DNA from: Larkinella knui | Lineage (GTDB): Bacteria > Bacteroidota > Bacteroidia > Cytophagales > Spirosomataceae | DNA: 64,000 bases | Assembly: GCF_003858645.1 (NCBI RefSeq) | Contig: NZ_RQJP01000005.1 | Coordinates: forward strand, 682,001 to 746,000 | Reading direction: 5' to 3' | Part shown: piece by piece, positions 1-9,322 of the stretch | How the letters are laid out: each line of letters starts with the position of its first letter | Position numbering within the stretch: position 1 is the stretch's first letter | Program-made: the position numbers and the translations under genes | The notes under the pieces: model-generated | What the model was told of the DNA's origin: nothing | The model's input: only the letters and a program-made list of their open reading frames with translations | Database searches by the model: none

Positions 1-2
1 TC

Positions 3-2111
3 CTGTTCCTTCAGGACTGGCGTTCAACGCTGATTTGTGCGCTGGCCGTTCCGGTGGCGCTGGTGGGAACGTTTGCTTTCATGGATGTGATCGGTTTTTC
101 GGTTAACCTGCTCACACTCTTTGCTTTGGTGCTGGCCATCGGGATTGTGGTCGATAATGCGATTGTGGTCGTGGAAGCCGTTCACGCCAAAATGACCGAC
201 GAAAAACTGGCCCCCCGCGCGGCCACGTTTGCGGCCATGAAAGAGATTAGCGGGGCTATTGTCGCCATTACGCTGGTGATGTCGGCGGTATTTATTCCGG
301 TTGCCTTTCTGTCGGGTCCGGTCGGTATTTTTTACCGGCAATTTTCCCTGACGCTGGCCATCTCGATTGTGATTTCGGGCGTCAATGCCGTGACGCTGAC
401 CCCGGCTTTGTGCGCTTTGTTGCTCCGTCCCGTTCATGGCGAACAGAAAGGAGTGTTGGGGCGGTTTTTTGCCAAATTCAACCGGGGCTACGAAGCGGTT
501 GCCGGAAAATACCGGCGTGGTTTGCGCCCGTTTGTCACCCGGAGTGTCGTCACCTGGGGCGTATTGCTGCTTTTTGTTGTGGCCACCTGGGGAATCAATA
601 CCATTCTGCCCGCCGGTTTCATTCCAACGGAAGATCAGGGAATGATTTACGTGAACGTCACCACGCCCGTTGGTGCCACCGTCGAACGGACGGAAGAGGT
701 CATGGATCTGGTTCAGCAGGCGGCTTCCCAACTCGAATCGGTCGAAAACGTTTCCACTCTGGCGGGGCTGAGTCTGATGACCGACGGTGCCGGGGCATCC
801 TACGGAATGGGCATGATCAATCTCAAGAACTGGGATGAACGCCAGGAGTCGGTCGATGATGTGATTGCGGTTCTGGCCGAAAAAACCAGAAACATTAACG
901 ATGCTAAAATCCAGTTTTTCTCTCCACCGACCGTACCCGGTTTTGGGAATTCGAGCGGGTTCGAAATCCGGTTACAGGACCGTACGCGCAGCGACGACCT
1001 GCAAAAGACGAAAAAAGTAACCGATGATTTTATTGCGGAACTGGAAAAGCGGCCGGAAATCAGCCGCGTGTTCACCAGTTTCGACCCCAGTTTTCCGCAG
1101 TACGTGCTTCATGTCGATCAGGATAAAGCCGCTCAGAAAGGCGTTTCTATCGACAATGCCATGGGTACGCTCCAGACCCTGATGGGAAGCTATTATGCGT
1201 CCAATTTCATCCGCTTCAATCAGATGTATAAGGTGATGGTTCAGGCCGCCCCCAAATACCGGGCGAAACCGGAGGACGTGCTGAACATGCGGGTGAAGAA
1301 CAAGCAGGGCGAAATGGTACCGTATTCCAACTTTGTGACCCTTGAACGTGTCTACGGGCCGGAGCAATTGACCCGCTACAACATGTTCACCTCGGCCATG
1401 ATCAATGGCGAGTCGGCACCCGGTTACAGCAGTGGCGACGCCATCAAAGCCATTCAGGAAGTAGCCAAAGAAAAGCTGCCGCGCGGGTTTACGTTCGACT
1501 GGTCGGGCATGACGCGCGAAGAAGTGCTGTCGGGCGATCAGGCGATCTGGATTTTTGTAATCTGTCTGGTCTTCGTGTATCTCCTGCTGGTGGCACAGTA
1601 CGAAAGTCTGTTTTTGCCGCTGGCGGTTTTGCTTTCGCTGCCCGCCGGGATTTTCGGGTCGTTTCTGTGTCTGCAACTGGCCGGTTTGCAAAACAACATT
1701 TACGCCCAGGTTTCGCTGGTGATGCTGATCGGTTTGCTGGGTAAAAACGCCATTCTGATTGTGGAATTTGCCAACCAGAAACAGCAGGAAGGGCTGTCAA
1801 TTCTGAAAGCGGCCATGGAGGGCGCGATGTCGCGTTTACGGCCGATTCTGATGACATCTTTCGCCTTCATTGCCGGACTCATTCCGCTCTGCATTGCGTC
1901 GGGTGCCGGTGCTTTAGGCAACCGCTCCATCGGTACAGCGGCTGCGGGTGGCATGTTGATCGGCACTCTGTTCGGGCTGTTTCTGATTCCCGGCCTCTAC
2001 GTCGTGTTTGCCAAATTAGCCAAAATGCTGCAATCCAAACCGCCCCGGGACGACGACCGGATGGCGGTATTAACTCAACCTCACGAAAATGGCACAACCG
2101 TTCATTCATAA
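3..2111 (+). CDS. RND family multidrug efflux permease (AcrB/HAE-1 type), 5' truncated
   Basis: The frame is open from base 3, so the N-terminal part lies outside the window; 702 residues are visible. It is the inner-membrane proton-drug antiporter of a tripartite pump. The visible part starts in the TM2-TM3 region, contains TM4 with VVDNAIVVVE (codons 153-158 encode Asp-Asn), the second porter region beginning PTEDQG, and TM10 with GLLGKNAILIVEF, whose Lys matches AcrB Lys940. In AcrB the TM4 pair is Asp-Asp, so Asp-Asn is a visible difference. The stop overlaps the start of the outer membrane factor gene by 23 bp, so the two are translated as one operon; the membrane fusion protein gene is presumably upstream. 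Substrate cannot be told. Confidence 0.95.
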   Translation: MFLQDWRSTLICALAVPVALVGTFAFMDVIGFSVNLLTLFALVLAIGIVVDNAIVVVEAVHAKMTDEKLAPRAATFAAMKEISGAIVAITLVMSAVFIPVAFLSGPVGIFYRQFSLTLAISIVISGVNAVTLTPALCALLLRPVHGEQKGVLGRFFAKFNRGYEAVAGKYRRGLRPFVTRSVVTWGVLLLFVVATWGINTILPAGFIPTEDQGMIYVNVTTPVGATVERTEEVMDLVQQAASQLESVENVSTLAGLSLMTDGAGASYGMGMINLKNWDERQESVDDVIAVLAEKTRNINDAKIQFFSPPTVPGFGNSSGFEIRLQDRTRSDDLQKTKKVTDDFIAELEKRPEISRVFTSFDPSFPQYVLHVDQDKAAQKGVSIDNAMGTLQTLMGSYYASNFIRFNQMYKVMVQAAPKYRAKPEDVLNMRVKNKQGEMVPYSNFVTLERVYGPEQLTRYNMFTSAMINGESAPGYSSGDAIKAIQEVAKEKLPRGFTFDWSGMTREEVLSGDQAIWIFVICLVFVYLLLVAQYESLFLPLAVLLSLPAGIFGSFLCLQLAGLQNNIYAQVSLVMLIGLLGKNAILIVEFANQKQQEGLSILKAAMEGAMSRLRPILMTSFAFIAGLIPLCIASGAGALGNRSIGTAAAGGMLIGTLFGLFLIPGLYVVFAKLAKMLQSKPPRDDDRMAVLTQPHENGTTVHS

Positions 2112-3546
2112 ATCGAGTGTTAAAAAACTCATTGTTTATTTATTACCCCTCTGTCTGTTAAGCAGTTGCCGGGTTTCCGAACCCCTGCAACTGCCAAAAG
2201 CCAGAACGTTGCCCACGTCTTTTGCGGGAAATACGGATTCAACTTCGGTCGGAAACTTGGACTGGAAAGCTTTCTTTTCCGACCCGGATCTGGAAAACCT
2301 GATCGATACCGCCCTGGCGCGTAATCCGGATTTGCAGATGGCTACGCAGCGAATTGAAATGGCGCGGGCAAATTTCGAGTACACGCGGGGTGCTCTGGTA
2401 CCGTCGGTTAGTGCCGTAGCGGCCGCCGGAGTCGACCGGTTTGGGCGGTATACGCTGAATGGCGTCGGGAATTTCGATACCAATCTGTCCCCGAACATCG
2501 ATGATAAAAAACGCATTCCGGATGTGACGCCGGACTACTTTCTGGGTTTTCGGAGCAACTGGGAAATCGACCTCTGGGGCAAATTGCGCAACCGAAAACG
2601 CGCGGCTTACGTCCGGTTTCTGGCTTCCGAAAAGGGGCGGCATCTGATCGTTACGTCGCTCATTGCCGAAGTGGCGCGGCATTATTACAGCCTGCTGGCG
2701 TTGGACAGTGAACTGGAAATTATCCGGGAAAACCGGGCGTTGCAGCAGCGGGCCGCCGAACTGGTGGTGGTGCAGAAAGCCGCCGGGCGCGTTACCGAAC
2801 TGGCGGTTCAGCAATTCAATGCCCAGCTGCTCAACACGCGGAGTCTGGAAGGGCAGGTGCAGCAGCAGATTGTGGAGACGGAAAACCAGCTGAATCAGCT
2901 GCTGGGCCGGTTTCCGCAGCCCATTGTGCGCAACAAAACCATCAGCAATCAGGAACTTCCGGCGCAGATTTCGGCCGGCATTCCGAGTCAGATGCTGCGT
3001 CGCCGACCGGATATTCAGCAGGCCGAACTGGCCATGGAAGCCGCTAATATCGATGTGGAAGTGGCGCGCGCGGAGTTCTTGCCCTCGTTAAATCTGACGC
3101 CCTACGTGGGGCTGAATTCGTTCCGGGCGTCGGTCCTGCTGGATCCTGCTTCGCTGGCACTTGGCGTGTTGGGCGGTTTGTCGGCACCGGTTTTCAATCG
3201 CCGGTATCTCAAATCGAATTATTCACTGACCGTTGCGCAAAGCCGGGAAGCTTTTTACGGGTATCAAAAAACCGTACTGACGGGATTCAGTGAGGTTATG
3301 ACCAGTTTACGGGGCATTGAAAATTACCGGAAAGTGGCCGATTGGCAGGCGCAGGAAGTGGCGGTTTTGGGACAGGCTGCCACGGTTTCCGACGAATTGT
3401 TCGCCAGTGGTTACGCGTCTTATCTGGAAGTTATTACGGCGCAACGCAGCGTCCTGTCGGCTGAATTATCGCTCATTAACACAAAACGGGCGCAGTTTCT
3501 GTCGCTCATCGACCTGTACCGGGCGTTGGGGGGCGGCTGGCAGTAG
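2089..3546 (+). CDS. Outer membrane efflux lipoprotein (TolC/OprM/NodT family)
   Basis: A 485-residue outer membrane channel of the RND pump. The N-terminus has a lipoprotein signal ending LLSSC with the lipidated Cys near residue 27. Two outer-membrane-efflux repeats follow, with the conserved LRRRPDIQQAE segment that starts the second repeat and a typical FNRRYLKSNY segment after it. The start lies inside the end of the permease gene (23-bp overlap), which implies translational coupling. Length is normal for the NodT/OprM group. The upstream permease and this gene should act together; neither shows which drug is exported. Confidence 0.93.
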   Translation: MAQPFIHKSSVKKLIVYLLPLCLLSSCRVSEPLQLPKARTLPTSFAGNTDSTSVGNLDWKAFFSDPDLENLIDTALARNPDLQMATQRIEMARANFEYTRGALVPSVSAVAAAGVDRFGRYTLNGVGNFDTNLSPNIDDKKRIPDVTPDYFLGFRSNWEIDLWGKLRNRKRAAYVRFLASEKGRHLIVTSLIAEVARHYYSLLALDSELEIIRENRALQQRAAELVVVQKAAGRVTELAVQQFNAQLLNTRSLEGQVQQQIVETENQLNQLLGRFPQPIVRNKTISNQELPAQISAGIPSQMLRRRPDIQQAELAMEAANIDVEVARAEFLPSLNLTPYVGLNSFRASVLLDPASLALGVLGGLSAPVFNRRYLKSNYSLTVAQSREAFYGYQKTVLTGFSEVMTSLRGIENYRKVADWQAQEVAVLGQAATVSDELFASGYASYLEVITAQRSVLSAELSLINTKRAQFLSLIDLYRALGGGWQ

Positions 3547-3552
3547 AGATCG

Positions 3553-3641
3553 TTATTACACAGCGTTTATCAGAGAAAATCAGGGTTAATCAAAGACTCT
3601 CTGCTAATCTCTGATTAACTTTGATAAACCCTGTGTAACAA
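3553..3641. repeat. Imperfect inverted repeat, family A
   Basis: Two arms of about 40 bases, beginning TTATTACACAGCGTTTATCA and ending in the reverse complement of TTACACAGGGTTTATCAAAG, sit between the efflux lipoprotein stop and the phosphoesterase start. The arms match with several mismatches. The same vocabulary (ACACAGGGTT, AGAGAAAATCAG) recurs as a perfect hairpin at 62582-62663, so this is a dispersed element and not just a local terminator. Confidence 0.75.
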
Positions 3642-3649
3642 CTTTCACC

Positions 3650-4147
3650 TTGACGCGCATTGGCCTGCTTTCGGACACCCACGGTTTTTTAGATCCGCAG
3701 ATCTTTACCCACTTCGCCGAATGCGATGAAATCTGGCACGCGGGTGATATCGGATCGATCAAAATTATTGATGATTTAAAGGCGTTTAAACCGTTCCGGG
3801 GCGTTTTTGGCAACATCGACACCAAAGATATTGCCTACGAATGCCCCGAACACCAGCGGTTTGAACAAGAAGGGCTCACCATCTGGATGACGCATATTGG
3901 AGGGACGCCACCCCGGTATAATCCTATTGTTCGGCCTGATTTACAGCTAAATCCACCGGCTATTTTTGTCTGTGGTCACTCGCATATTTTGAAAGTTGTC
4001 CGGGATCCAAAAATCAATAACTTGCTGTTTATCAATCCCGGAGCGGCTGGCAAACACGGTTTTCATCCCGTGCGAACCTGTTTGCGTTTTGCGCTCGACG
4101 CGGGTCGGGTAAGGAACATGGAAGTGATAGAATTGGGTAAGCGGTAA
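3650..4147 (+). CDS. YfcE/MJ0936-family metallophosphoesterase
   Basis: 165 residues, the full length of the small calcineurin-like phosphodiesterase family. All metal-binding motifs are visible in order: LLSDTHG (Asp, His), HAGDIGS (Asp), GNIDTKD (Asn-Asp), THIGGTPP (His) and CGHSH. Such proteins hydrolyse phosphodiesters with two metal ions in the cytoplasm; the natural substrate is usually unknown. The only in-frame start that gives the complete DxH strand is TTG at 3650, placed directly after the family A repeat. It stands alone, followed by a hairpin terminator. Confidence 0.88.
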   Translation: MTRIGLLSDTHGFLDPQIFTHFAECDEIWHAGDIGSIKIIDDLKAFKPFRGVFGNIDTKDIAYECPEHQRFEQEGLTIWMTHIGGTPPRYNPIVRPDLQLNPPAIFVCGHSHILKVVRDPKINNLLFINPGAAGKHGFHPVRTCLRFALDAGRVRNMEVIELGKR

Positions 4148-4188
4148 AACAGTTGCCAAATTAAAGTACTATATTGGCAACTGTTTTA
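4146..4188 (+). terminator. Hairpin after phosphoesterase gene
   Basis: A 14-bp perfect stem, AAAACAGTTGCCAA with its reverse complement TTGGCAACTGTTTT, overlaps the stop codon of the phosphoesterase gene and ends in TTTT on the plus strand. It would work as a rho-independent terminator before the glycosyltransferase gene. Confidence 0.7.
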
Positions 4189-4206
4189 CTGACTAATCGG
4201 TAGTTG

Positions 4207-5463
4207 ATGAAAATTGCAGTTTGGCATAACCTGCGGAGCGGGGGGGGGAGCAGGGCTCTGCACCAGCATATTAAAGGATTGGCGCAGCGCGGTCATACCA
4301 TTGAAGTCTGGACGTCGTCGGAAGCGGATAGTAAATTTCTGGATGTCGACCAGTACGTTACGAAAACCCATGTTTTGCCGTTGTTCATGGATATTCGCAT
4401 TCGGGATGAATACCGAGATAAAATCTGGGCGGTGCGATTTGAACCCGAAACCCGCATTCGACGGATGCTTGACTTTTGCAGCCGGTGTGCGGATGAGATC
4501 AACGCGGGCGGTTTCGATGTGCTGTTTGCCAACTCCTGCATTTTCTTTTCAATGCCGTATATCGGTCGGTTTATCACCATTCCAAAGGCACTTTACCTCG
4601 GTGAACCCAACCGGTTTCTGTTTGAATCATCGCCCGATCTGATTTGGGAGGGCTTGCCACCCGCCAACGCGAATTGGAAAAAAGCCGACTACCGGAGTCA
4701 GTATTGGGATGATATTTTTCGTATTCGTCAGGCGCGGGTACGGGTTCGCGAAGAAATTCAGAACTACCGCAGCTACGACAAAGTACTGGTCAATTCCTAT
4801 TTCAGTAATGAAAACCTGCTTCGGGCCTACGGCGGAGCGGGTGAAGTCTGCTACTTAGGCATCGATTCCAGTCTGTTTCCCTTTCATAATTTTCCCCGTG
4901 AGCCGTTTGTAATGGGGCTTGGTGCCTTTTTCCAGCACAAACGCCCGGATCTGGCCATCGAGTCGCTGGCACTCATTCCGGAAACCATTCGTCCCAAGTT
5001 GGTCTGGGTGGGCGATATGGGCGATACGGCGTACGTGAATAAGCTAAAAGACTTGAGTAAGCAGTTGAAGGTTCAGTTTGAGCCGCGGGAAAAAATACCG
5101 CATCCGGAGTTGGTTCAGTTGCTCAACACGGCTTCCTGTCTGCTCTATACATCGACCCTGGAACCTTTCGGACTGGCTCCGCTGGAGGCCAATGCCTGCG
5201 GTTTGCCGGTGGTTGCCGTTGCAGAAGGCGGGGTTCGTGAAACCGTCATCGATAATTACAACGGATTGTTAGTCAATCGGAAAGCGGAGGAAATGGCCCG
5301 GGCTGTCGAGCGGGTTCTGACGGACTCTGCGTTATCGGACCGGCTTTCCCGCAATGCCCGGCGGCTGGTTCAGGAACAATGGACGTTTGAAAAAGCCATC
5401 GATCGCGTCGAGAGCGCGTTGCTTAATACGATTGGAAAGGCTAAGGATGTGTTTGTGAACTAG
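4207..5463 (+). CDS. Glycosyltransferase family 4 (GT-B fold)
   Basis: 418 residues. The C-terminal half has the retaining GT4 signature EPFGLAPLEANACGLPVVA followed by EGGVRET, which binds the sugar nucleotide phosphate. The N-terminal domain begins MKIAVWHNLRSGGGSRALHQ, with the Gly-rich loop expected after the first strand. ATG at 4207 is preferred over the TTG three bases upstream. The Gly-Gly-Gly of the loop is coded by a run of nine G (4240-4248), which is a slippage-prone tract. The gene lies between two hairpin terminators, so it is monocistronic. Donor and acceptor are unknown; a role in envelope glycan synthesis is an inference. Confidence 0.9.
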   Translation: MKIAVWHNLRSGGGSRALHQHIKGLAQRGHTIEVWTSSEADSKFLDVDQYVTKTHVLPLFMDIRIRDEYRDKIWAVRFEPETRIRRMLDFCSRCADEINAGGFDVLFANSCIFFSMPYIGRFITIPKALYLGEPNRFLFESSPDLIWEGLPPANANWKKADYRSQYWDDIFRIRQARVRVREEIQNYRSYDKVLVNSYFSNENLLRAYGGAGEVCYLGIDSSLFPFHNFPREPFVMGLGAFFQHKRPDLAIESLALIPETIRPKLVWVGDMGDTAYVNKLKDLSKQLKVQFEPREKIPHPELVQLLNTASCLLYTSTLEPFGLAPLEANACGLPVVAVAEGGVRETVIDNYNGLLVNRKAEEMARAVERVLTDSALSDRLSRNARRLVQEQWTFEKAIDRVESALLNTIGKAKDVFVN

Positions 5464-5517
5464 CAAGCCCACCGTTCAATCGCTGGGCTAAAAACGAATC
5501 TACTCAATTTATACTAC

Positions 5518-5556
5518 AAAAACAGGCAAGCTGATCGATCGGCTTGCCTGTTTTTT
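5518..5556. terminator. Bidirectional terminator between glycosyltransferase and bioB
   Basis: Stem AACAGGCAAGC with GCTTGCCTGTT around a short CGATCG-containing loop, A-rich on the left and TTTTTT on the right. The genes on both sides converge here, so it can stop both transcripts. Confidence 0.85.
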
Positions 5557-5576
5557 GAACTTCTGTCCAAAACCGT

Positions 5577-6587
5577 TTACAACGGGATTTGCTCAAATAC
5601 CACGGCTGGTTTTTGGGCATCCTTAAAAGCTTTGCGGGGGCGAATGTTCAGGGTTTGGAACAACTGCCGATCCTGATCTTCTTCCGGATTCGGTGTCGTT
5701 AGCAGTTTGTCACCGGCAAAAATGGAGTTGGCACCGGCCAGAAAACACAGGGCCTGCTCTTCGGTATTCATCCGCACCCGCCCGGCCGACAGGCGAACCA
5801 TGGCTTTGGGCATGATGATCCGGGCGGTGGCAATCATCCGGAGCATCTCCCAGACCGACACGCGCGGTTGATCTTCCAGGGGTGTTCCTTCCACCGGCAC
5901 CAGCGCATTGACCGGTACCGATTCGGGGTGTTCGGGCAAATTGGCGAGGGTGAGCAACATGCCGATGCGGTCCTGGTGGCTTTCGCCCATGCCGATGATG
6001 CCGCCCGAACAAACCGAAATACCGGCTTGCCGAACGTTGCCGAGCGTGTCCAGCCGGTCGTCGTAGGTACGGGTCGAAATAATATCGCCGTAGTATTCTT
6101 CGCTCGTGTCGAGGTTGTGATTATAGGCATACAAACCGGCGTCTTTCAGCTTTTCTGCCTGACTTTCGGTGAGCATACCGAGCGTGCAGCAAACTTCCAT
6201 GCCCATTCGGTTGACGCCCTGAACCATTTCCAGCACCTTATCGAAATCCCGGTTGTCGCGGACTTCGCGCCAGGCGGCACCCATGCAAAACCGCGTGCTC
6301 CCCGCTTCTTTTGCCTGGTGAGCCGCCGTCAGCACTTCGTCTACTTCCATCAGTTTGTGCACCTTCACACTGGTGTGATAGCGCGCAGCCTGGGGGCAAT
6401 AGGCACAATCTTCGGGACAGCCACCGGTTTTTACCGACAGCAAGGTACAAACCTGCACTTCCTGCGGATCATGGTGCTGACGGTGAACGGTTGCGGCACG
6501 GTAGATCAGGTCAAGAACGGGGGAATTATAAATATCGGCGATTTCGTCGCGGGTCCAGTCAGTACGAACGTCAGTCATAGCAGTCAA
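5577..6587 (-). CDS. bioB: Biotin synthase
   Basis: 336 residues. A radical SAM enzyme that inserts sulfur into dethiobiotin to form biotin. The 4Fe-4S motif [12 protein letters not shown] places the cysteines at residues 57, 61 and 64; [12 protein letters not shown] and the C-terminal segment [15 protein letters not shown], both typical of BioB, are present. Met1 or Met4 could start the protein. No other biotin gene is in the window, so bioB is separated from the rest of the pathway here. It converges with the upstream glycosyltransferase through a shared terminator. Confidence 0.97.
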   Translation of the reverse strand: MTAMTDVRTDWTRDEIADIYNSPVLDLIYRAATVHRQHHDPQEVQVCTLLSVKTGGCPEDCAYCPQAARYHTSVKVHKLMEVDEVLTAAHQAKEAGSTRFCMGAAWREVRDNRDFDKVLEMVQGVNRMGMEVCCTLGMLTESQAEKLKDAGLYAYNHNLDTSEEYYGDIISTRTYDDRLDTLGNVRQAGISVCSGGIIGMGESHQDRIGMLLTLANLPEHPESVPVNALVPVEGTPLEDQPRVSVWEMLRMIATARIIMPKAMVRLSAGRVRMNTEEQALCFLAGANSIFAGDKLLTTPNPEEDQDRQLFQTLNIRPRKAFKDAQKPAVVFEQIPL

Positions 6588-6694
6588 TAGCGTGTCAGGT
6601 AAGTAAAGTCAAATATAGGGCGTGAAAGAGATTCGCGCAAACACATATCCGCTTCAATCGCCCGATAAAAAAGGTTTTCTGGACCGGAAATCCG

Positions 6695-7975
6695 CTAAAG
6701 CGGTTTAGCCCGGTGAATTTGTCCGGAGTTGGGGGCTTGTTTGAGCTGTTTCCGGGCTTTAATGACCAGATAAAGGAGATAGCTGACAATGAAAACTTCC
6801 ATGGCATAGTCCAGCGCATAAACCGGATTATTAAAAATTTCGCCCACCGTTCGGTAATACGGTTGACCGATTCGCCACCAGAAGGAAGGATGGACGGCAG
6901 CCGCCACGTTGAACAGAACCAGAAAAAGTAAGGCGCTCCGGTTGCGAAAATCAACCATTTGAAACACCAGAGGCAGCATGAACAAATAGGTATAGTTTGC
7001 CACGGCGTTTTTTTGAACCACGGTCATGATGCTGAAGGTGGCGATGTAGAACAGCGGAAAATACGTTCGATAATCGTGCTTCCCCCTCAGGCGCAGCATC
7101 TGGGCGCCCACCAGCAGGCAGAGTACCAAACCGGCATAATTCCAGACCGATAAGTCGGGATTGATAAAACCGGAGGTCCAGGGATGAAGAACCGAAGCCC
7201 AGTTGGGCGATTTCAGGTATTTTCCTTCCTCCAGCGGTTGTTCAATGAAGAGCATACCGGTTTTAATGTACAAGAAAATAAGCACGGGCAGGCCCAACGT
7301 TGCCAGACCCGCCATGAACGGAACCAGCCGGCGGCTGAGGAGAAAAAACGGCAGAATGATCAGAATAAAGACGGCTTTGGTCGATAGAATGCCCAGTGCC
7401 AGCACCAAACCGCAGAGATACTCATTGCCGTCGCGTTTGAGGAGCACCACGGCCAGCAACGCAAAAATCCAGAGCGCAACATCTTCCTGGCCGCTCAGGA
7501 TGGACATTACGAAAGGGACAGGAAGCAGCAGGTAAAACAAAACCCGAAACAGCCGTTCGCGACGCGGCATCACATCCTGATACGTCTGGTACGTCAGCCA
7601 GACCGCCAGCAGTTCGATGAGCGTCAGAAACAGAACCAGGGAGCGGGTATTGTTCCACAGCATCAGCGGAATGGCCATCCAGAACCCAAAAAAGGGAGAG
7701 TACGGATTATTGACGTCACGATACGGAATTTCCAGCGATTTTGCCGATGAGCCAATGCGGTAATAGTAATGGGCGACATCCGATTGTGGCGAGAAGTCGA
7801 AGATCAGGTATACGGCAACAAAGGGGATCAACCGAAGGATAATCCAGAAAATCAGCAGCCACGGCACGCTTTTCTGGTCCAGAAACGATTCAATTTGCGA
7901 ACGTTTGAAGACAGCAACAAGCAAAACAATACTTACCAGAAGGGACGTAATGACCTTCGCGTAAACTATAAACAT
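6695..7975 (-). CDS. Polytopic membrane protein, GT-C glycosyltransferase-like (copy 2)
   Basis: 426 residues with about ten hydrophobic segments. It is clearly a paralogue of the next upstream gene (8006-9322): both share a first-loop pattern YLIxDFxPxSD followed by an aromatic stretch, a later YRD, and the segment LPxPFVMSILSGQEDV / LPMPFVAMILSSEED. An acidic first loop followed by many helices is the layout of GT-C enzymes (GT87/ArnT-like) that use polyprenyl-phosphate sugars. This assignment is an inference; no named family was recognised with certainty. The gene begins 30 bp after its paralogue stops, so they form an operon. Confidence 0.75.
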   Translation of the reverse strand: MFIVYAKVITSLLVSIVLLVAVFKRSQIESFLDQKSVPWLLIFWIILRLIPFVAVYLIFDFSPQSDVAHYYYRIGSSAKSLEIPYRDVNNPYSPFFGFWMAIPLMLWNNTRSLVLFLTLIELLAVWLTYQTYQDVMPRRERLFRVLFYLLLPVPFVMSILSGQEDVALWIFALLAVVLLKRDGNEYLCGLVLALGILSTKAVFILIILPFFLLSRRLVPFMAGLATLGLPVLIFLYIKTGMLFIEQPLEEGKYLKSPNWASVLHPWTSGFINPDLSVWNYAGLVLCLLVGAQMLRLRGKHDYRTYFPLFYIATFSIMTVVQKNAVANYTYLFMLPLVFQMVDFRNRSALLFLVLFNVAAAVHPSFWWRIGQPYYRTVGEIFNNPVYALDYAMEVFIVSYLLYLVIKARKQLKQAPNSGQIHRAKPL

Positions 7976-8005
7976 ATTCTGGACGGTGTGGCTATACGAC
8001 TAACA

Positions 8006-9322
8006 TCACGATACCGGGGAACTGCCCGTTCGCTGAGACGAGGCCGCAAACGATTGGCTCGCGGCCCGGTCCAGCGATCGAAGATGAACAAAGGTACGCC
8101 AAACCAATGCCAGCAGCAACCCAACTTCAACCACCTGAATGAGGTAGTCGGCGGTATTGACGCCGGAAGAGAAAACCGTGTGCCAGTCGTCGTAGTTGAG
8201 CATGCCCACGTAGATGACCCAGATGATGGGTTCGATCACAATCAGGAAGTTGAGCAGAATGAGCTGGACGTTAAACGAACGGTCTTCGATTTTTACCATC
8301 TCGTACAGTACCACAATCATGTACATGAACAGGTAGAAACCGGGTGCGCTGGGTTGCGCCAGCATAAAAATACCGAATGTTAAAACGTAGAGCGAAGGGA
8401 AAATCTGCCGATAACCGAGATGCCGGTACCGGATTGCTGCCCAGGAAGACAGGGCCATCGTGATGCAAAGACTGATCGTGTTCAGGCGGGTCAGGCTGAT
8501 CTGGTTATAGACGCCACTGAGAAACGGTCGGGTAATGCTGACAATATTGGGCGTCATGTTGTAGCCGGAGTGTTGCAGCGGCATCAGGAATGCATCGCCC
8601 ATCAGCAGATACAGAATGACAATCGACGGAATTCCGACGATCGCCAGCCCCAGCACGTATTTAAACTTGTTATCGACCAGGAAAAACAGCGGCACCAGCA
8701 ATACGATGATCATGCTTTTGATGACAATCATCGACAGTCCCCAGATGATGCCGATCCACAGACTTCCCTGGGCGCGGCTGGCGTAGGCGAGCGTAATCAG
8801 GCCGACGCCCCAGAACCAGATGTCTTCTTCGCTGCTCAGAATCATGGCGACAAACGGCATGGGCAGCAGAAAATACAGAACGGCCATCAGCAGCGCATCC
8901 GGCCGGCTGGATTGGTAATACCGCCAGGTGGCCCAGACAATGGCAAACTCGACGATGGCCATGAACGGAATCAGGATTTTGGCATTGTACCAGAGGTAGA
9001 GCGGCAGACTGATGAGGTAGCCAAACAGCGGTCCGTGGTACGACAGAAAATCGCGGTAGACCATTTTGCCCGCAAAAGCGGCAATTGCTTTTTTATAAAA
9101 AAATTCGGTGTCACTGCGGGGCGCAAAGTCCATGATCAGATAGACGATGATGAACGGAATGACCCGTAACCCGATAAAGGAAACCCAGAGGGTCAGGGCA
9201 GGCCGCGGATTTAGGTAGTGCCGGAAAGGAGCGGGAAACCGGATTAGGAGCCAACTGGCCAGCGCGAGTAGCAGTGATACGGCTACTTTGACGACAGAAA
9301 CCGTATCCTCAAAAAATATCAT
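8006..9322 (-). CDS. Polytopic membrane protein, GT-C glycosyltransferase-like (copy 1)
   Basis: 438 residues and about ten transmembrane segments. It shares YLIMDFAPRSD, YRDFLSYHGPLFGYL, a long hydrophobic core and an LPMPFVAMILSSEEDIWFW segment with the gene downstream. The acidic residues after TM1-2 and the YRDF loop are where GT-C enzymes place catalytic and lipid-phosphate contacts. It is first in a two-gene minus-strand operon preceded by a 457-bp non-coding stretch. It may alternatively be a mannosyltransferase-like or O-antigen-type membrane protein; activity is not proven by sequence. Confidence 0.75.
   Translation of the reverse strand: MIFFEDTVSVVKVAVSLLLALASWLLIRFPAPFRHYLNPRPALTLWVSFIGLRVIPFIIVYLIMDFAPRSDTEFFYKKAIAAFAGKMVYRDFLSYHGPLFGYLISLPLYLWYNAKILIPFMAIVEFAIVWATWRYYQSSRPDALLMAVLYFLLPMPFVAMILSSEEDIWFWGVGLITLAYASRAQGSLWIGIIWGLSMIVIKSMIIVLLVPLFFLVDNKFKYVLGLAIVGIPSIVILYLLMGDAFLMPLQHSGYNMTPNIVSITRPFLSGVYNQISLTRLNTISLCITMALSSWAAIRYRHLGYRQIFPSLYVLTFGIFMLAQPSAPGFYLFMYMIVVLYEMVKIEDRSFNVQLILLNFLIVIEPIIWVIYVGMLNYDDWHTVFSSGVNTADYLIQVVEVGLLLALVWRTFVHLRSLDRAASQSFAASSQRTGSSPVS

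Noticed and set aside
972-1691. Minus-strand open frames under the RND gene
   Set aside because: Biased-composition shadows (Gln/His/Arg-rich) of a clear transporter gene.
5868-6590. Long plus-strand open frame of 240 codons
   Set aside because: It is antisense to bioB; its translation has no domain and bioB is certain.
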